Below are positions 1-8,964 of a stretch of 64,000 nucleotides of DNA, piece after piece. This stretch comes from Nocardioides sp. zg-1308. GTDB lineage: Bacteria; Actinomycetota; Actinomycetes; Propionibacteriales; Nocardioidaceae. Location: positions 806,001 through 870,000 of the forward strand of contig NZ_JABJQY010000002.1 of NCBI RefSeq assembly GCF_013155375.1, in the 5' to 3' direction. The position numbers and the translations under genes were made by a program. How positions within the stretch are numbered: the stretch's first letter is position 1; the number at the start of each line of letters is the position of its first letter. The notes beneath the pieces were generated by a model that ran no database searches, was not told where the DNA came from, and saw only the letters and a program-made list of their open reading frames with translations.

Positions 1-1332
1 GCCGCTGGCGACCATCTCGTTGAACCTCGCGCCCGCCTTCGCGCGGTCGCCGTGGCCGAGCCAGCAGATCCGCGCGGGCAGGCCCTGGAACTGGACCCGC
101 TCGGCGGCCATGTCGAGCCAGGCGTGGAGCCGGGCGTACTCCGGCTTCTCGTCGGCGGGGAACAGCTCCTTGATGGCGCGGTCGGTGGCGTGGATGTCCT
201 CGGGGTCGCCGGACAGGGCCGCCCACCTGAACGGGCCCTTGCCCTCGCAGAACAGCGGCCGGATGTAGGCGGGCACGAAGCCGGGGAACTCGAAGGCGCG
301 GTCGTAGCCACCCTTGCGGGCCTCGTCGCGGATCGAGTTGCCGTAGTCGAAGACCTCCGCGCCGGCGTCCTGCAGCTCCACCATCGCCCGGACGTGGCGG
401 GCCATCGACTCCTGGCTGCGCTTGGTGAACCCGCGCGGGTCCTCGGTGCGCTCGCGCTCCCAGTCGTCGTACGACGTCCCGGCGGGCAGGTAGAAGAGCG
501 GGTCGTGGGCCGAGGTCTGGTCGGTGACGATGTCGACCAGCGGGCCGTCGCCCTGCTCGGCGCGCGCGAGGTGGCGCTCGAGCAGCTCGGGCAGCACCTC
601 CGCGGCGTTGCCGAGCAGGCCGATGGACAGGGCGCGGCGCTCGTCGCGGGCCTGCAGGGCGAGCTCGAGCGCGTGGTCGAGGTCGCGCGCCTGCACGTCG
701 AGGTAGCGCGTCTCGAGGCGCCGGACGATGCGGTGCTGATCGCACTCGACGCAGATGGCGACGCCGTCGTTCATCGTGACGGCGAGCGGCTGGGCGCCAC
801 CCATGCCGCCCAGTCCGGCGGTGACGGTGATCGTGCCGGCGAGCGTCCCGCCGAACGTCTTGTCGGCGATCGCGGCGAACGTCTCGAAGGTGCCCTGGAG
901 GATGCCCTGCGTGCCGATGTAGATCCACGAGCCCGCGGTCATCTGGCCGTACATCGTCAGCCCGAGGTCCTCGAGCCTGCGGAACTCCTCCCAGTCGGCC
1001 CAGTCGCCGACGAGGTTGGAGTTGGCGATCAGCACGCGGGGCGCCCACTCGTGGGTCCGCATGACGCCGACCGGCTTGCCGGACTGCACGAGCAGTGTCT
1101 CGTCGGCCTCGAGGTCGCGCAGCGTGCGGACGAGGGCGTCGTACGACGGCCAGTCCCGCGCCGCCTTTCCGGTCCCGCCGTAGACCACGAGGTCCTCGGG
1201 GCGCTCCGCGTTGTCGGGGTCGAGATTGTTCATCAGCATCCGCAGCGGCGCCTCGGTCTGCCACGACTTCGCGGTCAGCTCGGTGCCGTGGGCGGCGTGG
1301 ATGGGCAGGCGCGGGTTGGTCGGGTCGGTCAC
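1..1332 (-). CDS. hutU: Urocanate hydratase (urocanase), C-terminus cut by window edge
   Basis: Second step of histidine degradation: hydrates urocanate to imidazolone propionate with tightly bound NAD. The start is GTG at 1332, giving [19 protein letters not shown]. Urocanase landmarks follow in order: the [19 protein letters not shown] segment, then [17 protein letters not shown] and the [12 protein letters not shown] glycine-rich NAD site. About 444 of the usual ~550 residues are visible, so the gene runs off the left edge. Its GTG overlaps the stop of hutH (GTGA), so the two are translationally coupled and co-transcribed. hutI and the formimidoyl-handling genes are not in view and may lie further left. 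Confidence 0.95.
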   Translation of the reverse strand, partial: MTDPTNPRLPIHAAHGTELTAKSWQTEAPLRMLMNNLDPDNAERPEDLVVYGGTGKAARDWPSYDALVRTLRDLEADETLLVQSGKPVGVMRTHEWAPRVLIANSNLVGDWADWEEFRRLEDLGLTMYGQMTAGSWIYIGTQGILQGTFETFAAIADKTFGGTLAGTITVTAGLGGMGGAQPLAVTMNDGVAICVECDQHRIVRRLETRYLDVQARDLDHALELALQARDERRALSIGLLGNAAEVLPELLERHLARAEQGDGPLVDIVTDQTSAHDPLFYLPAGTSYDDWERERTEDPRGFTKRSQESMARHVRAMVELQDAGAEVFDYGNSIRDEARKGGYDRAFEFPGFVPAYIRPLFCEGKGPFRWAALSGDPEDIHATDRAIKELFPADEKPEYARLHAWLDMAAERVQFQGLPARICWLGHGDRAKAGARFNEMVASG

Positions 1333-2891
1333 TGGAGCTCTCCGATCACGGATGCGGCGGCGGCGAGGACCGCGCCGGACTGGACGAGGCCGACGACGGC
1401 CTCGATCTCGGGCGAGAGGTGGCGGTCCGGGCCGGGGCCGGCGACGCCGGAGCTGCGGAGCAGGTCGACCACGGCGCCGGTCGCGGGCGACGGGGTCAGC
1501 GGGGCGCGCAGGTCGAGGGCGCGGGCGGCGGTCATCACCTCGACGGCGACGACCCGGGCGAGCCCGTCGACCGAGCGGCGCAGCTTGCGGGCGGCGTTCC
1601 AGCCCATCGACACGTGGTCCTCCTGCATGGCGCTGGAGGGGATGGAGTCGACCGAGGCGGGGACGGCGAGCCGCTTGAGCTCGGAGACGATCGAGGCCTG
1701 GGTGTACTGCGCGATCATCAGGCCGCTGTCGACGCCGGGGTCGTCGGCGAGGAACGGCGGCAGGCCGTGGTTGCGCGACGTGTCGAGGAACCGGTCGGTG
1801 CGCCGCTCGCTCATCGAGGCGACGTCGGCGGCGACGATCGCCAGGAAGTCGAGGACGTAGCCCACCGGCGCCCCGTGGAAGTTGCCGTTGGACTCGACCG
1901 CGTCACCCAGGACCACCGGGTTGTCGACGGCGCTGGCGAGCTCGCGGCCGGCCACGAGCGCCGCGTGCTCCACGGTGTCGCGGGCCGCTCCGTGCACCTG
2001 CGGCGAGCAGCGCAGCGAGTACGCGTCCTGGACCCGGTTGCAGTCGCCGGTGCGGTGCGAGGCGACGACGGCCGAGTCGGCCATGAGCGCGGTGAGGTTG
2101 GCGGCCGACAGCGCCTGCCCGGGGTGCGGGCGGATCGCCTGCAGCTCGGGGGCGAAGACCCGGTCGGTGCCGAGCTGGCCCTCGACGCTCATCGCGGCGG
2201 CGACGTCGGCGGTGCGCAGCAGCATCCGCAGGTCGGTGATCGCCAGGACCAGCATGCCGAGCATGCCGTCGGTGCCGTTGATGAGGGCGAGGCCCTCCTT
2301 GGCGACGAGCTCCACCGGCTCGAGCCCGGCGGCGGCCAGCGCCTCGGCGGCCGGCAGGAGCGTGCCGGAGGCGTCGCGCACCTCGCCCTCCCCCATCAGC
2401 GCGAGCGCGCAGTGGGACAGCGGCGCCAGGTCGCCGGAGCACCCGAGCGAGCCGTGCTCGCGCACCACCGGCGTGATGCCGTGGGTGAGCAGGCCGGCCA
2501 TCAGCTGCGCCGTCTCCCGCCGTACGCCGGTGCGTCCCGTCGCGAGCGTCGAGAGGCGCAGCAGCATCAGGGCCCGGACCACCTCCCGCTCGACCTCGGG
2601 GCCGGAGCCGGCGGCGTGGGAGCGGACGAGGGAGCGCTGCAGCTGGGCGCGCATCTTGGTCGGGATGTGCCGGGTGGCGAGCGCGCCGAAGCCGGTGCTG
2701 ACGCCGTAGGTCGGGGTCTTCGCCGCCGCCAGCGCCTCCACGACCTCGCGCGCGCGGTCGATGGCCTCGAGCGCCTCGCCGGTCAGCTCGACGGGCGCTC
2801 CGTCCCGGGCGACGCGGACGAGGTCCTCGAACGAGACGGGGCCGACCCCGACGTGAATGCTCCCGACCTGGCTGCTGTGCATGCGGCCCAT
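1329..2891 (-). CDS. hutH: Histidine ammonia-lyase
   Basis: Removes ammonia from histidine to give urocanate, the first step of the hut pathway, in the cytoplasm. About 520 residues, the normal family length. The segment [14 protein letters not shown] (about residues 148-160) carries the Cys-Ser-Gly triad that cyclises into the MIO electrophile; most homologues have Ala-Ser-Gly, but Cys is allowed in the family signature and occurs in Streptomyces enzymes. [13 protein letters not shown] near residue 405 and the YGVSTGFG motif near 62 are also diagnostic. Starts are possible at 2894 (TTG), 2891 and 2882 (both ATG); 2891 is preferred for an AGGGG four bases upstream. Overlaps hutU by four bases. 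Confidence 0.96.
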   Translation of the reverse strand: MGRMHSSQVGSIHVGVGPVSFEDLVRVARDGAPVELTGEALEAIDRAREVVEALAAAKTPTYGVSTGFGALATRHIPTKMRAQLQRSLVRSHAAGSGPEVEREVVRALMLLRLSTLATGRTGVRRETAQLMAGLLTHGITPVVREHGSLGCSGDLAPLSHCALALMGEGEVRDASGTLLPAAEALAAAGLEPVELVAKEGLALINGTDGMLGMLVLAITDLRMLLRTADVAAAMSVEGQLGTDRVFAPELQAIRPHPGQALSAANLTALMADSAVVASHRTGDCNRVQDAYSLRCSPQVHGAARDTVEHAALVAGRELASAVDNPVVLGDAVESNGNFHGAPVGYVLDFLAIVAADVASMSERRTDRFLDTSRNHGLPPFLADDPGVDSGLMIAQYTQASIVSELKRLAVPASVDSIPSSAMQEDHVSMGWNAARKLRRSVDGLARVVAVEVMTAARALDLRAPLTPSPATGAVVDLLRSSGVAGPGPDRHLSPEIEAVVGLVQSGAVLAAAASVIGELQ

Positions 2892-2939
2892 CAAACCCCT
2901 GGCCGGATGCTTCGAACCACCCGTGCCCGGCGTCGCCTG

Positions 2940-2953
2940 TCTCGGATCCGAGA
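2940..2953. promoter_or_regulatory. 14-base perfect palindrome between hutH and luxR-type gene
   Basis: TCTCGGATCCGAGA is a perfect palindrome in the 139-base gap between the divergent starts of hutH and the LuxR-type regulator. It lies about 50 bases upstream of hutH, a normal operator position. The cognate factor is unknown; the adjacent LuxR protein or the IclR protein at 6308 are candidates by proximity only. Confidence 0.45.
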
Positions 2954-3030
2954 TCCGGCGACCGGCTCCTCCGGATAAGGGGATGCCCCGTCACGCGGTC
3001 CGGCGTAGCGTGCGGGGCGGGAGCACAGCG

Positions 3031-3618
3031 ATGCCGGATCTTGTCCTCAACGACGTCCAGCAGCAGGCCCTCCGCGACCTGCTGGGGAGCGACCCCTGCC
3101 CGGGGTCCCCGCTCCCTCCCCGCAAGGTGCTCGAGAGCATCGCGGTCCTGCTGCCCGCGGACGAGATCGGCGTCGCCTACCAGGACCGACCCCACCGCGC
3201 GATCGAAGGCATCCTGCGGCCCGGCGACGGTCTGGTGGTCAGCTTCCGCAACGGCGTCGACGGCATGGTGCAGTTCACCTTGAGGCGTCGGGACCGCTCG
3301 CCGTTCGCCGAGCGCGACGTGGCCGTCCTCCGGATGATCACCCCGGTCCTGGCGCGCCTCGTGCGCGAGCGGCCGACCCCGACCCTCCCTTCGGCGCTCA
3401 CCACCCAGGAGCGCCGGGTGCTGAGCCGGGTGGCCGCCGGACAGTCCAACGCCCAGATCGCCGCAGGGCTGTTCATTGCGCCCTCGACGGTCCGCAAGCA
3501 CCTCGAGCACGTCTACCGCAAGCTCGGCGTCACGAGCCGGGTGGCCGCGGTCGCGCGGCTGCAGGGCCGGGACGCACCGGGCATCGACCTGCGCGAGCGC
3601 CTCGCCCGCCTGGGCTAG
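3031..3618 (+). CDS. LuxR-family transcriptional regulator, short
   Basis: A 195-residue DNA-binding regulator. The last third (about residues 128-182) is a LuxR/NarL-type helix-turn-helix: LTTQERRVLSRVAAGQSN, then a recognition helix in IAPSTVRKHLEHVYRKL. The first ~120 residues have no receiver-domain aspartates and look like a degenerate GAF-like or PAS-like sensory region, so the signal is unknown. An ATG at 3031 with GGGAG about eight bases before it was chosen over longer upstream starts, which would read through the hutH promoter. Divergent from hutH across a palindrome, so regulation of histidine catabolism is possible but unproven. Confidence 0.85.
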   Translation: MPDLVLNDVQQQALRDLLGSDPCPGSPLPPRKVLESIAVLLPADEIGVAYQDRPHRAIEGILRPGDGLVVSFRNGVDGMVQFTLRRRDRSPFAERDVAVLRMITPVLARLVRERPTPTLPSALTTQERRVLSRVAAGQSNAQIAAGLFIAPSTVRKHLEHVYRKLGVTSRVAAVARLQGRDAPGIDLRERLARLG

Positions 3619-3722
3619 ACCTCCGGGCGAAGTACGCCTCGACGCGAATACCGCCCCGTCCGCGGCGTCGGGACACTGCCAGGACGGGCACTCCGGCCTG
3701 CTCCGACGAAAGGGACCTCGCC

Positions 3723-4961
3723 ATGAACCTGCACCGCCCACGCCTCGCCGTGGTCTCGACCGTCGTGCTGGCCGGGTCGCTCCTCGCCGCCCCCGCCGCC
3801 ACGTCGGGCACCCCCACGCGGGACCGCCACCCTGCGAGCACGGAGAGCGCCCAGGTGGTGCTGGACTGGCAGCGGACCGCCTTCGCCACCGTCTACCCGG
3901 CCAACCCCGTGCCCGTCGGCGTCCCGCTGCTCGGCTACACGTCCACCGCCATGTACGACGCCGTGCGCTGGTCGACGTGGCGCCACGACAGCTCGGAGAC
4001 CGCCGCGGTGGCCGCCGCGGCCCATGCCGTGCTGGTCCACTACGTGCCCGCTGCCGCCGGCGCCCTCGACGCGCGGCTGACCGCCACGCTCACCGATGTC
4101 CCCGACGGCGCGGCGGAGGACCGAGGTGTGCGGATCGGCGAGAAGGTCGCCGCGCGACTCATCGAGGACCGCGCCGACGACGGCTACGGCGACCCGACCG
4201 TCCACTACACCCTGCCTCCGGGGATCGGCACGTGGCAGCCCGTGGCTCCGGCGACCGACATGCTCGGCGCCTGGCTCGGCTCGATGGACCCGCTCGTGGT
4301 CCGCAGGCTCGCCCGCGTCGACGGGCCCGACAAGCTCACCAGTGACGACTACGCCACCGACTACGACGAGGTCAGGCTGCTCGGGTCGGCCACGTCCACG
4401 ATCCGCACCTCGGCCCAGACCGAGACCGCCCGGTTCTTCAGCGCCAACTCGGCCACGATGGTCGGCGACGCGCTCGTCCGCTACCTCGAGGGGCACCCCG
4501 TCAGTCTCGAGGAGACCGCCTGGACCTTCGCCGCCATGCACGGCGCGATGACGGACTCGATCATCAGGTGCTGGCAGCTCAAGCGCGACGTCGGCTTCTG
4601 GCGGCCGATCGAGGCCGTGGCCGCCGCCGCCGCCGACGGCAACCCCGACACCCGGCCCGAGGCCGGCTGGACACCGCTGCTGTCCCCCACCCCGCCCTAC
4701 TCCGACTACGTCAGCGGCCACGGCTGCGTCACCTCGCCCCAGGTCGAGGTGATCCGGGCCAGGTTCGGCGAGACCGTCCCGCTGGAGCTGCGCTCGAGCG
4801 TCGCGCCCACCGCTCCCCGGACCTACGCCACCCTGGGCGCGCTCGAGCACGACGCACTCGGCTCGCGGATCTGGGGAGGCCTGCACTTCCGCGACGCGAT
4901 GACCGACGCGTACGCCGTCGGGCGCCGCACAGCCAGGGCCGTCATGCAGGCCCTCGAGTGA
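3723..4961 (+). CDS. Secreted vanadium-dependent haloperoxidase-like (PAP2 fold) protein
   Basis: A 412-residue protein with an N-terminal signal peptide (NLHRP then a hydrophobic run ending near AAPAA). It carries the vanadate/phosphate-binding signature of the haloperoxidase/PAP2 superfamily: a Lys-Arg pair in LKRDVGFWRP, SDYVSGHG (SGH motif), and RIWGGLHFRDA with the Arg and catalytic His. Family members oxidise halides with peroxide or act as acid phosphatases; sequence alone does not separate these. It is predicted to act outside the membrane. Preceded by GAAAGGGA about nine bases before the ATG. It stands alone, with no obvious partner genes. Confidence 0.85.
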   Translation: MNLHRPRLAVVSTVVLAGSLLAAPAATSGTPTRDRHPASTESAQVVLDWQRTAFATVYPANPVPVGVPLLGYTSTAMYDAVRWSTWRHDSSETAAVAAAAHAVLVHYVPAAAGALDARLTATLTDVPDGAAEDRGVRIGEKVAARLIEDRADDGYGDPTVHYTLPPGIGTWQPVAPATDMLGAWLGSMDPLVVRRLARVDGPDKLTSDDYATDYDEVRLLGSATSTIRTSAQTETARFFSANSATMVGDALVRYLEGHPVSLEETAWTFAAMHGAMTDSIIRCWQLKRDVGFWRPIEAVAAAAADGNPDTRPEAGWTPLLSPTPPYSDYVSGHGCVTSPQVEVIRARFGETVPLELRSSVAPTAPRTYATLGALEHDALGSRIWGGLHFRDAMTDAYAVGRRTARAVMQALE

Positions 4962-5083
4962 CCTGACGACCGGCCCGGCGCGGCCCACCCGTACGGATGG
5001 AGCCCACGGGCGGGCCGTCACGGCTTGTGGCACCGTGAGCCGGAGGGCGACCCGTCCGGGGTCGCCGGAGCAGGAGGAACGCC

Positions 5084-5461
5084 ATGGGAACCACCGAGTG
5101 GATCATCGTCCTGGTCGTCGTCCTGGTCGTGGCGGCACTCGTCGCCTGGCTGGTGGCGCAGCAGCGCAAGAAGAAGCAGCACGAGCACGCCGAGCACCTG
5201 CGGCACGAGGCACAGCAGCACGCCACCGAGATTCCGGAGCAGCAGGTGCGCGCCAAGGAGGCCGAGGCACAGGCCGAGCGGGCCAGGCTCGAGGCCGAGC
5301 GCGCGGAGCAGCAGGCACGTGAGGCGCAGGTCGCCGCCACGCAGCAGCAGGCCGTGCACGAGGACCGGCTCCGCACCGCGGACGAGATCGACCCCCATGT
5401 CGACACGCGCTCCGACGACTACCGCAGCACCGACGACCCCGGGGGCACGCACCGCGCGTGA
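5084..5461 (+). CDS. Small membrane-anchored coiled-coil protein
   Basis: 125 residues. Residues ~6-27 form one transmembrane helix (WIIVLVVVLVVAALVAWLV), followed by RKKK (cytoplasmic positive-inside side) and a long Glu/Ala/Gln/Arg-rich coiled coil to about residue 97. The C-terminus contains DEIDPHVDTRSDDYRS. That motif and the whole layout recur in the next gene, so the two are tandem paralogues. An AGGAGGA ribosome site sits seven bases before the ATG. No enzymatic motif is visible; function unknown, perhaps a membrane-linked scaffold. Confidence 0.8.
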   Translation: MGTTEWIIVLVVVLVVAALVAWLVAQQRKKKQHEHAEHLRHEAQQHATEIPEQQVRAKEAEAQAERARLEAERAEQQAREAQVAATQQQAVHEDRLRTADEIDPHVDTRSDDYRSTDDPGGTHRA

Positions 5462-5541
5462 GTCCTGCCTGCGGCGCGCCGCTGGACAAGACGGCGGCCA
5501 CTGACAGACTGAGGGCTCCCGTGTCGTAGGAGAGGTGCCTC

Positions 5542-6261
5542 GTGACCACGCTCATCGTCATCATCGCCGTCATCGTCGTCGTGCTCGCCGTGGCGGCCTT
5601 CGTGGTCCGTCGCAAGAGCCGGCAGGCCAACATGGAGCGCGCCGACGAGCTGCGCAACCGGGCCGCGGCCGAGGCGCGCACCACGATCGCGCCGGCGCAG
5701 GAGCGCGCCGCCGCAGCGGAGGCGGAGGCCGCGGAGGTCCGCGCCCGCGCGGAGCGGGCGGAGGAGGAGGCCCGCGCCGCCCGCGCCGAGGCCGCCCAGG
5801 TCGAGGCGACCCACGAGGCGCAGGTGCGTGACGCCGACCGGCTCGACCCGCGCGTCGACCACAAGGCCGCCGACTACACCCCCCAGGTCGCCGGCACCAC
5901 CGACCAGCAGCCGACGCCGCCCTCCGAGGTCGACGCTCCGGCCGCGACCGAGACCCGGACCGTCGCCGTCGAGGAGCCCGCCGCCGTCACCACCACCGAG
6001 ACCACCACCGAGACCCGCACCGACACCCCCGCCGAGACAGCATCCGGTGGCGCCACCGACGCCGCCGTCGCCGACGGCCGCACGCCGCTGCTGCCCCGTC
6101 GTACGCCGGGCGCGCAGGAGATGCCGGGCAAGCCGATCGAGCAGACCGACGGCGGTGGCGGCTGGTTCACGCGCAAGGACGCCGACGCAAACTCCACGAC
6201 GGACACCACCCCGGACTCCGCCACGGACCCCACCCCGGGCTCGACCGCCGACAAGCCCTGA
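5542..6261 (+). CDS. Membrane-anchored coiled-coil protein, paralogue of 5084 gene
   Basis: 239 residues, start GTG at 5542 after AGGAGAGG. One N-terminal transmembrane helix (TTLIVIIAVIVVVLAVAAFVV), a basic stop (RRKSR), an Ala/Glu/Arg coiled coil to about residue 95, then DRLDPRVDHKAADYTP, which matches DEIDPHVDTRSDDYRS of the upstream gene. It continues with a Thr/Glu/Pro-rich low-complexity tail and a short GGGGWFTRKDADAN segment. The tail is absent from the upstream paralogue. Function unknown; shared architecture suggests duplication and a common role at the membrane. Confidence 0.8.
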   Translation: MTTLIVIIAVIVVVLAVAAFVVRRKSRQANMERADELRNRAAAEARTTIAPAQERAAAAEAEAAEVRARAERAEEEARAARAEAAQVEATHEAQVRDADRLDPRVDHKAADYTPQVAGTTDQQPTPPSEVDAPAATETRTVAVEEPAAVTTTETTTETRTDTPAETASGGATDAAVADGRTPLLPRRTPGAQEMPGKPIEQTDGGGGWFTRKDADANSTTDTTPDSATDPTPGSTADKP

Positions 6262-6307
6262 CCTCGGGCACCGGCCGACGCCGGCGCGAGCGAGCGGAGG
6301 GCCACCG

Positions 6308-7069
6308 GTGAGCCAGGTCCCGGCCGCCACCCGCGCCCTGCGCGTGCTGCGGTTCCTCGCGACCCAGGCCGACCCCGTCCCGCTCGAGCGGATCCTGCGC
6401 GCGTGCGACCTGCCGCGCAGCACGGCCTACCACCTGCTCAACACCATGATCGACGAGGGCTTCGTCGTGCACCTGCCCGACGAGCACCGCTACGGCCTCG
6501 GCGTCGCGGCCTTCGAGGTGGGCAGCGGCTTCACCCGCCAGGAGCCGCTGGCGCGCCTGGCCCGGCGCCCGCTCGCGGAGCTCGTCGACCGCACCGGCCA
6601 CGGCGCCCACCTCGCGGTGCTGCACGGACGTGACGTCCTCTACGTCATCGAGGAGCGCGCTCCCGGGCGCCCGCCGCTGGTCACCGACGTCGGGGTGCGC
6701 CTTCCGGCGCACCTCACCGCATCGGGCCGCACCATCCTCGCCGCGCTCCCGCCCAGCCAGGTCCGCGCGCTCTATCCCGACCGCACCGCGTTCGTCGACC
6801 GCCACGGGAAGGGGCCGGCCTCGCTGAGCGCGCTGCGCACCGTGCTGGCCGCCACGCGCCAGCGCGGCCACGCCACCGAGGACGGCGAGGTCACGCCGGG
6901 GCTGCAGAGCGTGGCGGCGCCGGTGCTCGACCACAACGCGCACCCGGTCGCCGGTGTCGCGGTGACGTTCCCGAGCGACGGCGGCGCCGACGTGGCGGCG
7001 ATCGCCGCCGCGGTGACGGCGACGGCGGCCCGCCTCACCCGACGGGTGAGCGGCCCGGTCGCGACCTGA
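6308..7069 (+). CDS. IclR-family transcriptional regulator
   Basis: 253 residues. N-terminal winged helix (about residues 1-65: ATRALRVLRFLATQADPVP, then LPRSTAYHLLNTMIDEGF as helix-turn-helix and wing) followed by an IclR effector domain with HLAVLHGRDVLYVIEE, LPAHLTASGRTILA and GLQSVAAPVLDHN. Start is GTG at 6308 with GGAGG seven bases upstream; a longer reading frame upstream overlaps the coiled-coil gene and is not used. IclR proteins usually control catabolic operons and bind small carboxylates. The target is unclear; the hut genes 4 kb away are one possibility, with no direct support. Confidence 0.88.
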   Translation: MSQVPAATRALRVLRFLATQADPVPLERILRACDLPRSTAYHLLNTMIDEGFVVHLPDEHRYGLGVAAFEVGSGFTRQEPLARLARRPLAELVDRTGHGAHLAVLHGRDVLYVIEERAPGRPPLVTDVGVRLPAHLTASGRTILAALPPSQVRALYPDRTAFVDRHGKGPASLSALRTVLAATRQRGHATEDGEVTPGLQSVAAPVLDHNAHPVAGVAVTFPSDGGADVAAIAAAVTATAARLTRRVSGPVAT

Positions 7070-7079
7070 CGCGCGCGGG

Positions 7080-8036
7080 TCAGGAGAGCCCGGCCACCCG
7101 CCGGGCGAGGTCGCGCAGGTCGGCGGACCGCAGGCCCGGCCAGCCGTGCACGGCCGCCACCCACTCCTCCGGCAGCGACGACGCCCCCCACCGCGCACCG
7201 AGCAGTGCGCCGGCGATGGCCGCGACCGTGTCGGTGTCGTCGCCGGCGTGCACCGCCGCGGTCAGCGACGCGACCGGGGGTGCGCCTTCACCTCGCGGGT
7301 GCAGCACCGCCGACCAGGCCGCCTGGAGGGCGGTCACGACGTAGCCGTTGGGGGCGAAGTCCGCGGGAGGACGTCGCCCGGCGTCCGCGATCCAGCCCGC
7401 CCACGCGTCCCGGCGCGGGGTCGGCACCTCGCCGACCAGGTCCTCCAGGGCGGGCATCGTCGCCTCGACCACCGCGACGCGGATCGCGTGGCACCACAGC
7501 ACGCACGCGTCACCGGCGAGGGGGTCCGGGTGGGTGAGGTCGGAGACCGCTCGTGCGTGCACCGTCAGCGCGTCGCGGTCGTCGAGGAAGGCGAGCGCGA
7601 CCGGCGCCGTACGCATCAGCGACCCGTTGCCGGCCGTGCGGCCGGTGCTGCGGTGCAGCTCCCGGGCCGCCGCCCGGGCGCGCTCGGCGGGTCGCGGGGC
7701 GCCGGTCCGTGCGGCGACGGCTCCGAGGACGTGGCGAGTCTGGGTGCCGACGTCGGAGGCGCCGTCGCGCAGCCAGCCGACCCAGCCCTCGACGACCGCG
7801 TCGAGCGCCGTCTCGTCCGCGAGCCCGCGGTCGGCCGCCACCCGGGCGATGACGGCGGCCATCTGGGTGTCGTCGCTCCACTCGCCGGGCTCGTAGGGGC
7901 CGAGGCCGCCGCCGATCATCCGTGGCGCCTCGGACGCGGCCAGCGGCGCCGCGCCGAACTCGTACGGCACGCCGAGGGCGTCGCCGCAGGCCAGGCCGAG
8001 GAGTGCCCCCTCGACCCGGTCCGGCGACGGTGTCAC
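7080..8036 (-). CDS. ADP-ribosylglycohydrolase (ARH family), candidate immunity or reversal enzyme
   Basis: 318 residues, full length for the DraG/ARH family, which cleaves ADP-ribose from modified proteins or nucleic acids using two Mg ions. The family motifs are present: GLACGDALGVPYEF near residue 14, the metal-binding SDDTQM at about 54-59, GNGSLMR in the middle, and GDDTDTVAAIAGALLGA at about 265-281. Start is GTG at 8036, overlapping the stop of the mini-ART gene (GTGA), which makes it the last gene of the ART toxin operon. By analogy with Tri1, an ARH-type immunity protein to the ART effector Tre1, it may undo self-modification by the toxin; this is inference from linkage. Confidence 0.9.
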   Translation of the reverse strand: MTPSPDRVEGALLGLACGDALGVPYEFGAAPLAASEAPRMIGGGLGPYEPGEWSDDTQMAAVIARVAADRGLADETALDAVVEGWVGWLRDGASDVGTQTRHVLGAVAARTGAPRPAERARAAARELHRSTGRTAGNGSLMRTAPVALAFLDDRDALTVHARAVSDLTHPDPLAGDACVLWCHAIRVAVVEATMPALEDLVGEVPTPRRDAWAGWIADAGRRPPADFAPNGYVVTALQAAWSAVLHPRGEGAPPVASLTAAVHAGDDTDTVAAIAGALLGARWGASSLPEEWVAAVHGWPGLRSADLRDLARRVAGLS

Positions 8037-8518
8037 GCGATGTCGCCCGCGAACTTGCCCTCGATCGGGGCCGGGACCGGCTCGCGCAGCTCGGCCTCGA
8101 GGATCGCGCGACCGATCTCGACCTGGAGCGCACCGAGGTCGACCGGCTCCGGGTCCGGCCCGGCGGCCGGGTCGAACTCCTCGACGACGATCACGCCGAG
8201 GTCCTTGACCCGCACCCGGGTGACCAGGGTGAGGACCGTGCCCGGGAGCAGGACGACCTCGCGCTCGTGGCGGGCCGCCGAGAAGGGCTCGATCGACCGG
8301 CCGGTGCGGCAGAGGATCGCGTAGACGGCGTCGGTGGTGAAGTTCTCCGTCGCGACGCGCGGGTCGCGCGAGGTCGACAGCAGCGTCTCGGTGACGCGGG
8401 CGCGACCGGGCCACCGCTCGTGGCTGCGGGCCTCGCAGCCGCGGAAGACGATGCCTTGGTGGGGTGGGAGCTGCTCCAGCGTCGAGAGCAGCGCCCCGAG
8501 GTCGGGCGTCTGCGTCAC
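8033..8518 (-). CDS. Free-standing small ADP-ribosyltransferase-like protein
   Basis: 161 residues, start GTG at 8518 overlapping the stop of the upstream gene. The R-S-E signature of arginine/asparagine-type ADP-ribosyltransferases can be read: R26 in IVFRGCEA, STS at 48-50 in ETLLSTSRDPRVA, and E85/E87 in HEREVVLLPGTVL, with IEPFSAARH before it matching the beta strand and loop that usually precede the ExE pair. It has no signal peptide, WxG segment or membrane helix, so it is probably cytoplasmic. It is much shorter than secreted toxins. It could be an active companion enzyme, a regulator or a decoy. Assignment is from motif order only. Confidence 0.7.
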   Translation of the reverse strand: MTQTPDLGALLSTLEQLPPHQGIVFRGCEARSHERWPGRARVTETLLSTSRDPRVATENFTTDAVYAILCRTGRSIEPFSAARHEREVVLLPGTVLTLVTRVRVKDLGVIVVEEFDPAAGPDPEPVDLGALQVEIGRAILEAELREPVPAPIEGKFAGDIA

Positions 8519-8964
8519 GGCTGCCCCTCCATGTTGGTCTGCAGGGTCCACTCCTGCGCGTCGGCCGGGTCGTCCTCACGGCGCGCCCGCACCGCAACGG
8601 TCAGGGTCGCCACGCGCACGCGCCCGTTGGGCTTGGGCGACCAGCTGCTGCCGTCGGCCCGGGTGCAGGCCCACACGGTGCCGTCCAGCTCGACGAGCAG
8701 CTCGTCCTGGCCCCGGGCGGGGCGTACGCCGCCCAGGGTGGCCTCCACCCGCTCCCCGCCGCGGTCCACCAGGACCCGCTCGCCGGCCCGGGTGTGGAAC
8801 TCGTAGGAGGTGACGTTCCAGTGCGGGTGGTCGTCGCGCTTGACCCGGCTGAACTCGGGCAGCGGGTCGTCGGCGTGGGCCGCCTTGGCCTCGGCCCAGT
8901 CCCGGGCCGCCCAGGCGGCGATCTCCTCGGGACTCATGTTGTCGAGGTCCTCGCGACCACTCAT
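8515..8964 (-). CDS. Unknown protein between toxin and mini-ART, possible immunity factor
   Basis: 149 residues, not recognised. The ATG at 8964 overlaps the stop of the ART toxin gene (ATGA) and its own stop overlaps the mini-ART start. It begins with an acidic helical segment (DLDNMSPEEIAAWAARDWAEA), then a predicted beta-rich part with HPHWNVTSYEFHTRAGERV and DELLVELDGTVWACTRADG, and ends with TLQTNMEGQP. No signal peptide. Sitting directly behind a toxin gene it has the usual position of a cognate immunity protein or an effector chaperone; neither can be shown from sequence. Confidence 0.75.
   Translation of the reverse strand: MSGREDLDNMSPEEIAAWAARDWAEAKAAHADDPLPEFSRVKRDDHPHWNVTSYEFHTRAGERVLVDRGGERVEATLGGVRPARGQDELLVELDGTVWACTRADGSSWSPKPNGRVRVATLTVAVRARREDDPADAQEWTLQTNMEGQP

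Noticed and set aside
52..1860. 602-codon open frame antisense to hutU/hutH
   Set aside because: Arg/Gly/Val/Ala-rich shadow frame typical of GC-rich DNA; no domain, and the opposite strand holds two clear enzymes.
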